Below are positions 54,782 through 64,000 of a stretch of 64,000 nt of DNA, piece by piece. A model generated the notes under the pieces. The model was not told where the DNA came from, did not search any database, and was given only the letters and a program-made list of their open reading frames with translations. This stretch comes from Saccopteryx bilineata (taxonomy: Eukaryota; Chordata; Mammalia; Chiroptera; Emballonuridae), in contig NC_089490.1 of assembly GCF_036850765.1 (NCBI RefSeq), positions 128,492,522 to 128,556,521 on the forward strand. Direction: 5' to 3'. The position numbers and the translations under genes are program-made. Within the stretch, counting starts at the first letter, position 1. The number at the start of each line of letters is the position of its first letter.

Positions 54782-56120
54782 CCTCCCTCCCTTCCTCTCA
54801 CTCTTAAAAATCAATTAAAAAATTGAACCGTGTAACAGTTTCCATATAATAAAACCAGTTCCTTTTGGGAAGGCTTTTGCATCTATCACTTCCTTTAATT
54901 TTCACTCCCCCACCCCCTACCCTTCCTGAGGCTGGGCAGTGAGCAGTTTGCACAGGGCCTCAGGGCAACAGTCTGGAGTGAAGCCAATACCAGAGTCCAG
55001 TTCTCCTGATTTCTGGCCCAGGACTCTCTGCCGTAGACCTTGGGGCCATCAGAAATGCCTGTGCAGCCCTTGGCATGTGTCCTGAGTTCCAAGAGGCTTT
55101 CTGAAGTATAGGGACAGGCCCAGAGGTGGCTGAGGGTGACAGGGGTGGGCCAATTTAGTGCCATTCAAAGACAGCACACCACTCTTTGCCATGGGTTTCA
55201 GAGCTGTGGCTCTGGGATTGACAGATAGAAAGAAGACTTTGGTCATGACCAGCTTTATCCCTAGCTCTCACTGCTCCACCTCCTCCTCATCACAGGCCTA
55301 ACCTAATGGCAAATTCCAAGGTCATAGTGTCCATTCTCACCTCCAAGCCCAAGGGTCTGGCCCCAGCTCAGGCACTTAGAAAGCAGCTCTGTTGTTAAAG
55401 CTCATCAAAAAGCCCTTTTAAGTTGTTCCTTTCAGTATCTACCATTGCTCTGGAAGTTCCTCTTGTAGTCTGACCTGAGGCAACCTTGGTGATTTTATCA
55501 GATAATAGCCAGAGAGAGATGACATATTAAAAACAGGGTCAGCAAACAGAAATGTTTAGTACTGAGCCTGATCTAACCATCTTTCACTGGTTAGTGATCA
55601 TGGAGCACAGGAGAAGTCAATAGATGAACAGTGGCTTCCTTATGGTCAGTTTTCCCCTTCCTCTCTGGACCAGACACAAGGTACTCCTTGCATCCCACGG
55701 TCTTTGACCCCTCACCTTGTTGATAAAGGATGCAAAGCGGCTATTGAGGCACTTGATCTGCTCCTTCTCGTCCCTCTTCACACTCTGCACGGTCGGGTCA
55801 ATTTCCAGTTCGAGTGGGACCAGCAGCCTCTCATTAATGGTGACAGGGGTGATGCAAGTAGGAGGCCCACAGGTGGCCCCCACTCGGTATCCGAAGCCAG
55901 GAAGGCCGCACCTGGAGGCAACCCGGGGCCTCCTGAAGCCCATGTTGCACAGGCTCCATGAGCCGAGGCAGCCCAGGGCCCGGAGGCCCCCGCCACTCCC
56001 GGGCCGGCATGGCCCCTTACTCACGGCATAGTGGGTGACCACCTGGGGGAGGACAGCCGAACACGAGCTAAAGGTCCGACTGCCACACCTGGAGCCCTGC
56101 TGGAAGGATCGGCACGCCAT
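42683..56120 (-). CDS. KRT82: Type II hair keratin 82, complete nine-exon gene
   Basis: Hair-cuticle type II keratin that pairs with type I partners. CDS exons: 56120-55716, 53491-53283, 50590-50530, 49848-49753, 49425-49261, 45470-45345, 43849-43629, 43423-43392, 42924-42683, all with GT/AG introns. The frame is open and encodes 518 aa (human about 513). The start [20 protein letters not shown] and the head phrases [13 protein letters not shown] and [12 protein letters not shown] identify KRT82. The rod begins near residue 118 ([19 protein letters not shown]) and ends at [13 protein letters not shown]. The tail holds [13 protein letters not shown] and [12 protein letters not shown] and ends SSCHKC; I recall SHKH in human. 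Its introns are the most repeat-loaded of the three genes. Confidence 0.95.
43950..43999. repeat. (ATCT)n microsatellite in KRT82 intron 6
   Basis: About twelve tandem ATCT units; the Tyr-Leu-Ser-Ile open frame over it is an artefact. Confidence 0.9.
44025..44790 (+). repeat. Endogenous retrovirus LTR-like repeat (solo) in KRT82 intron 6
   Basis: Carries the LTR-type order CCTCCATAAAAGTTCCCAAG (promoter-like), then GAGTTCTGTGAGCCACTCTA, GGCATCTAAAGTGGGGCAGT and AACCTGTGGGATCTGACAC, which I associate with mammalian ERV LTRs. No gag, pol or env sequence is attached. Ends and family are approximate. Confidence 0.55.
46565..47270 (-). repeat. LTR-like repeat, copy A, in KRT82 intron 5
   Basis: Reverse complement of the repeat at 47870-48535. 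Shared stretches include (reversed) GCAGCCAAGATGGC, GGAGATGGGGAAC, TTTGATTCTAGGAAAC and CGAACCTGCATG. It begins, in reverse, near TGTTGGGCAGCTAAAATG. Coding content is absent; short frames on it ([13 protein letters not shown]) are repeat-derived. Confidence 0.6.
47470..47790 (+). repeat. L2 fragment between the two LTR-like copies
   Basis: Phrases TGCTGTGATCTGGCCCCTTG and CCTCCAAGATCCAGATCAAA follow the L2 3' region; the end near ACTGTAATCTTGAGCATAGG fits. Confidence 0.6.
47870..48535 (+). repeat. LTR-like repeat, copy B, inverted relative to copy A
   Basis: Plus-orientation partner of 46565-47270, with AAGCCTTTCCCACCCTTTT, TATTGGATTAAAGGTTTTG, a TATAAAATGGGG promoter-like motif, GCAGCCAAGATGGC and CGAACCTGCATG in the same order. 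A CT-rich run at about 48150-48178 is extra to this copy. Confidence 0.6.
51290..51530 (+). repeat. MIR copy in KRT82 intron 2
   Basis: Nearly complete MIR: GGGTTTGAATCCGGGCTTGG (B-box side), TCACAGGGTTGTGAGTTAGC, then AGTGCTGGTTATTATTGTT at the end. An L2-like piece follows at about 51545-51790. Confidence 0.7.
52255..52586. mobile_element. Non-autonomous hAT element (MITE) with perfect 8-bp target duplication
   Basis: Terminal inverted repeats are CAGGGGTCCTCAAACT at the left and AGTTTGGGGACTCCTG at the right. The direct repeat CTATAATC occurs exactly at 52247-52254 and 52587-52594, the 8 bp expected of hAT. Length 332 bp with no coding capacity. It sits in KRT82 intron 2. Confidence 0.93.
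54414..54604 (+). mobile_element. Short bat SINE in KRT82 intron 1
   Basis: Starts GCCTGACCTGTGGTGGTGCA, with a B-box-like GGTTCAAAGCC, a CT-rich region and an A-rich tail. Target duplication TAAACTCTGTTG at 54401-54412 and 54605-54616. Confidence 0.88.
54616..54825 (+). mobile_element. Second, different bat SINE abutting the first
   Basis: Starts GCCCTGGCCAGTAAGCTCAG with B-box-like GGGTTCAATCTC, then GAACAACAAATTGATGTTTC, a long (CT)n run and a tail ATCAATTAAAAAATTG. This is the VES-like type known from bats. It begins exactly where the target repeat of the previous SINE ends. Confidence 0.85.
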
Positions 56121-56200
56121 GGCAGGAGAGAGAGAGGCAGAGAGGCGGGTTCTCGTGGGGAGAATGGGAGGCGAGGCCTATCAAGTCTGCTCAGCTCCCA

Positions 56201-56210
56201 CCTTTTTATC
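56201..56210 (-). promoter_or_regulatory. KRT82: KRT82 TATA-like box
   Basis: Minus-strand GATAAAAAGG, about 85 bp upstream of the ATG, placed like the boxes of KRT84 and KRT85. Confidence 0.65.
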
Positions 56211-56265
56211 TGGTAGGGGGATGGAGGGCTGAGCTGGTCAAACCCCCAATCATCATTAAACCAGG

Positions 56266-56292
56266 TTTATAAGCTTGGGAGATTGGGAACTC
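56266..56292 (-). promoter_or_regulatory. KRT82 upstream block with HOXC13-like core
   Basis: The core TTTATAAG (plus strand, 56266-56273) fits TT(A/T)ATNRR. The block continues CTTGGGAGATTGG and ends GAACTC, aligning with 32724-32753 (KRT84) and 9629-9659 (KRT85) with a short gap. Confidence 0.55.
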
Positions 56293-57240
56293 TAAAGTAC
56301 CCAGGTGGATAATTAGGGTAGCAAAGAGCAGAGAAAGAGAGCCAATGGTCAGTGCTGGTGGCCCTATAAAATGTCCCATGTGTCCTCCTTCCTTGTTCAC
56401 AGGGGTCATAAAAGGGGTCAAGCAGACAGATATGTCTGGCATATTCAGAGGCTCAGTCTCGAGGAAAGGGAGAGTTGGGACTTCATGTCATTTCATAACA
56501 GAGGGAGCATGAATTATACACCCTGCTGCCCTGGGATTAGAGGCCCACGTTGATACACTTGAGGATGCCCTACTTTCTTGAGACTGTTTTTATGCGTTTC
56601 TGTAGATGCTCTAGATCCAAGTGCCCTCCATGGACTTCCAGGTGACCCATGGGGCTCCCGGGCAGGTGTTGGGGTGGGAGGAGCCTCATAAGCAGGCTGC
56701 GCCCTGCCCCTCCTCAGGCCAGGCGGAGTCCTGGCTCTGGCCCCCTTACACCTTGTCTCCTAAGGCTCTGAGATAGAAGGCTCCAGACGTAGAGTCTTGT
56801 CCTCATGGACTGTTTAACCCAAAAAAGGCCATAAGGGACTCAAGAGGAGACAGACACCTTATGCTTGAGCAGAGGAGAGAAAGGGATGCTTTCCCCAAAA
56901 CATGCATTGACGTCAGCTGTTAGGTTGGGGTTCCACGTCACTGTTTCTTTCCTTTCTCTCCCACCCCATCCCAAGCGCCCCTGAGGTAAACAGAGCCTGC
57001 TTTGGCCTGAGGACATCTCTGAGGATAGTCGCTGCCCTTAGGAGTTGTTGGGGTGGATGCAGGATACAGGCCTTCTCCCCAGCATCCAGGTTACAGCTCT
57101 TTGAAGATGCTGGAACTGCCACCCCATTCTATTCCCTCCCTCTTTCCATCGGTCCCATCAGTGGAACTGCTGCTGTGGCCAAAGGGTCTTTCCTTTTCAT
57201 GTCGTGACTTTTTCCAGGTCAGAATCAACTCAATAATAAT
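56293..57240. other. Upstream of KRT82; no gene seen
   Basis: No exon or clear young repeat recognised. A short (AAT)n run at about 57232-57248 precedes a MIR. Confidence 0.45.
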
Positions 57241-57254
57241 AATAATACTAATCG

Positions 57255-57790
57255 TAAGAACATTTATTGAGTAATTACTCTGTGCTAGACCACTCTGAGC
57301 TCTCCATTCATTATCTCATTTAATTTTTTTTTTTTTTTTTTTTACAGAGGCAGAGATAGACAGGGACAGACAGACAGGAACGGAGAGAGATGAGAAGCAT
57401 CAATCATCAGTTTCTCGTTGCGCGTTGCGACTCCTTAGTTGTTCATTGATTGCTTTCTCACATGTGCCTTGACCACGGGCCTTCAGCAGACCAAGTAACC
57501 CCCTGCTGGAGCCAGGGACCTTGGGTCTAAGCTGGTGAGCTCTTTGCTCAAGCCAGATGAGCCCGCGCTCAAGCTGGCTACCTCGGGGTCTCGAACCTGG
57601 GTCCTTCCGCATCCCAGTCCGATGCTCTATCCACTGCGCCACCACCTGGTCAGGCTCATTTAATTCTTATGATGTCACCATGGTGGAGTTTCTATTTTAC
57701 AAATGAGGAAAGCAAGGAGCAGAGTGGGTGCACTCCCCCAAGGCTGGATTCGATTCCACTCTTTCTGATGCCACTGTGCCCACTGTTCTG
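57255..57790 (-). repeat. MIR copy split by a SINE
   Basis: The reverse MIR starts ACATTTATTGAGTAATTACT. It is interrupted at 57326-57654 and resumes with ATTTTACAAATGAGGAAAGC and GGATTCGATTCCAC. Confidence 0.65.
57326..57654 (-). mobile_element. tRNA-derived bat SINE inserted in a MIR
   Basis: Poly(T) at 57326-57343, GA-rich region, head GCCTGACCAGGTGGTGGCGC ending at 57654. Perfect target duplication CTCATTTAATT at 57315-57325 and 57655-57665. Confidence 0.92.
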
Positions 57791-57799
57791 GTGGAGAGA

Positions 57800-60129
57800 G
57801 GCCTGGGTTAGGCATCAGAGGTCTGCTGCCAATATGCATGGCCTTTTCTCTTTCCCTTGGCTTCCCCATTCTATAGATTAGAAGACTAGAACTCAAACAC
57901 TTCTTATAGAAAATTCGCAGTTTAACTGTGACATTTCACAATGTTTCCTTTTGCATCGTCTTGATTTTGGGTCCCTGTGTGCTGAAGAGGGAAGATTGGG
58001 GCCGGGGCAGGGAGGGTTATAGTAAGAGACTATGGGCGATGGTGGGGTGGGGTCTTGTCACATGGTGCAGGGGAAGGGGATTCTTGCTGTGCCTCGGAGG
58101 AAGTGTCAGAGCACTAGCCCAGGAGAAAGTGTTAGTGGAGGGAGAGACGCCGTGAACCCAGACCAGAGCGCAGACTCCTTCCAGACTCCTGCCAGAGGGA
58201 ATAACTGAGCAATGTGGACACGGGACCGCAAACCCCGGACACATCCAGGCCAGAGTGTGGTCTCAAGGGCTGCGCTGGACTCCCTGGAGCCCGGGACCAG
58301 AGCTCTGGCCAGAGAGGAAGATAGTTCATTGGAAGGCACTTGTTCCCTAAGGACACCAGTCCAAGGCTGCCCTTTGAATGTGAGATAAGACACAGACTCA
58401 GTCAAGACCCAGAGAACTCGGTGACATTTTATTGAAGCTGTTTTAGGAAACGGGCAGGCACAGGGAGCAGGCAGTTCAGAGGCTTTGAACTGACCAGAGC
58501 AGGAGTGAATGTTTTGAACTAGTGAACTTTCCCAACCTCATGTCAACAGCAGGCACCAGTCTCCACTTGCCTTGGGAGCACATTTTGTCTTGGCTACACG
58601 GCAGGCATTTTGAGGGTTTACAACTCTTCTAACTAAATAGGGAAATCACCCTGTGAAGGCCAGCCTCAGAAAGACGTCTGTGCATCCCTCACTCTCCTGT
58701 TCCACTGCCACCCTACCTCTGCTTCCTTTAAGGGGCTGAGCGACGTGTCCCCCAGGAGTACTGATGGGAGAACTGCCTCTCTCCCGAGTGTGCTCTCTCG
58801 GGGTTTACCTGTGGGCACGGCATTTAGTGGACTGCTTTCACGAGTGTCATTGTGCCTAATGCTGGGGTTGGGCTAGTACACACTATAGGCATTTCAGAAA
58901 CAGGAAGATAGAAAAAGAAAGGTCAGGAGAGAGAAACAGCAGGAAATGTATTACCAGACAGAGTGGGGGGTGAAGAGGAGAGGAAGAAAAGAGAGAAATA
59001 GGGACAGACTAGAGAGGAGAGGTGGACGGAGGAGACAGATGGTAGAGGATGAGTAGGAAAGGAACGAGGGGGAAAGAGAAGGTAGAAAGAGCGTGGTAGA
59101 AAAGGAAAAGGAAAATAAAAAGAAAAAAAAAAACTTTCCAGGAAAGAGATATGGCCAGCACAGAGGAACAGAAGTCCCGAGCCTGGAGGGCTACTGAGGG
59201 GGAGGCCGCTCCCAGGGTGGTTCTGACCCAGGCTCACTGGGATCCTTTCACAACTGCGTCGTAGGCACCGTGCTGAGCTGGCTGCCCCACACCTGCACAC
59301 GAGTCTGCCTTCTCATCCTCATCTCCAGCACATTTCTGTTTGGGCCCTACTTCTAATATTGGCTTACATGAGGCAGATTTGAAAGGGGCTTGGTTATAAA
59401 GATCATTTATTGCATTCCCCCCTGGACATGGAGAACTTTTGGATTCTTGATAAAATTATTCCATTCTCCTACAAATAATCAAGATTTGGCAATATTTTTG
59501 TGGTTGTTTATTCCTTATTCAAATATTCTGCTGGTGGGAGTTGTCAGAGGAAGTGGCTGGCGGCCTGGGCAAGGACAAAGAAGGAAGGTGGTGAGGAGGC
59601 CATAGGCAGACAGGGTTTGCAACACTTCCTGGTCTCAGCGGCCTGCAGGAAAAGTATTCTTTCTGTGCTAAGAAAGCTCACGTGGGAACTCTGGCCTAGA
59701 CTGCACTCAGCTTTCTTGGAGCACCCAGGTCAATACTAAGCCCCTTGTGAAGGACCTTAGTTGTAGTGTATCTGGGTCAGACAGGAGGAGGAAGGACAAT
59801 GTACCCCTGCTCTGGAAGCGATGGAAAGGCAAAGATCCTAGCCTAGGCCTTGGTTCAGAGCAGCTGAGTCAGTGTGTGTTAGAATGGATACACGTGGCCA
59901 CTGGAGGCTTCTGGGATGGGGAGCGAGTGGAGTGCCTCTGCGGACCTGTCTGGAAGTAGAGGGGTTTATGAGGTGACCTTAGAATGCACAGTCCTCTTCC
60001 TCACTCCCTGTGCTTCCTGCTGCCAGGACTGATTTTGGGTGGGGTGAGGGGGGTGTCAGCAAAGCGGCAGGCCTCGGGGCTGGCTGGACACCTGGTGGGA
60101 CAGGGTGGGGGCGGAGGCGGGCAGGGCCC
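57800..60129. other. Region downstream of the fourth keratin; no gene seen
   Basis: Minus-strand AATAAA signals at 59507-59512, 59406-59411 and 58428-58433 are candidates for its polyadenylation; which is used cannot be told. A purine-rich (GAGA/GAAA) tract spans about 58905-59130. No other coding exon was recognised. Confidence 0.5.

Positions 60130-64000
<3,871 letters not shown>

Overview
This window is mammalian nuclear DNA carrying part of a type II keratin gene cluster. The genes are intron-rich with GT/AG splice sites and sit in DNA dense with interspersed repeats. Several tRNA-derived SINEs of about 200-420 bp with A/B-box heads, together with non-autonomous hAT elements, point to a bat (Chiroptera), probably a rhinolophoid-type lineage. 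The species call rests on remembered repeat families, not on a search.

Four keratin genes lie head-to-tail, all on the minus strand. From left to right they are KRT85 (CDS 9463 to 2430), KRT84 (32567 to 24700), KRT82 (56120 to 42683) and the 3' part of an epithelial-type type II keratin (60130 to beyond 64000). The order KRT85-KRT84-KRT82 matches the known mammalian hair-keratin part of the type II cluster. All nine exons of each complete gene could be placed. In all three genes exons 2-8 measure 209, 61, 96, 165, 126, 221 and 32 nt, and the reading frame stays open. Predicted proteins are 507, 601 and 518 aa. The fourth gene has a 35-nt exon 8 and a Gly/Ser-rich tail, as epithelial keratins do. 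Its place next to KRT82 and its tail suggest KRT90 (a pseudogene in human, as I recall) rather than KRT75, but this is inference.

Each complete gene has a TATA-like box about 85-110 bp upstream of the ATG. About 55-65 bp further upstream each has a related block of about 30 bp that begins with a match to the reported HOXC13 consensus TT(A/T)ATNRR. AATAAA signals follow the coding regions. The three proteins are expected to pair with type I hair keratins to build trichocyte intermediate filaments in hair matrix, cuticle or (KRT84) tongue filiform papillae.

The intergenic space and introns hold the rest: a triple-nested Tigger/SINE/SINE locus (13951-16182), an L2 split by a 5'-inverted L1 that itself contains a SINE (16210-18185), a hAT MITE with perfect 8-bp target duplications (52255-52586), a diverged second hAT MITE in the predicted KRT82 3' UTR, retroviral LTR-like segments, an inverted pair of LTR-like repeats inside a KRT82 intron, MIR/L2 fossils and microsatellites. 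I saw no RNA gene, CRISPR array or evidence of a novel multi-gene system. The most interesting observations are the shared promoter block, the 125-bp identity tract between exon 7 of KRT85 and KRT82, and the apparently intact fourth keratin.
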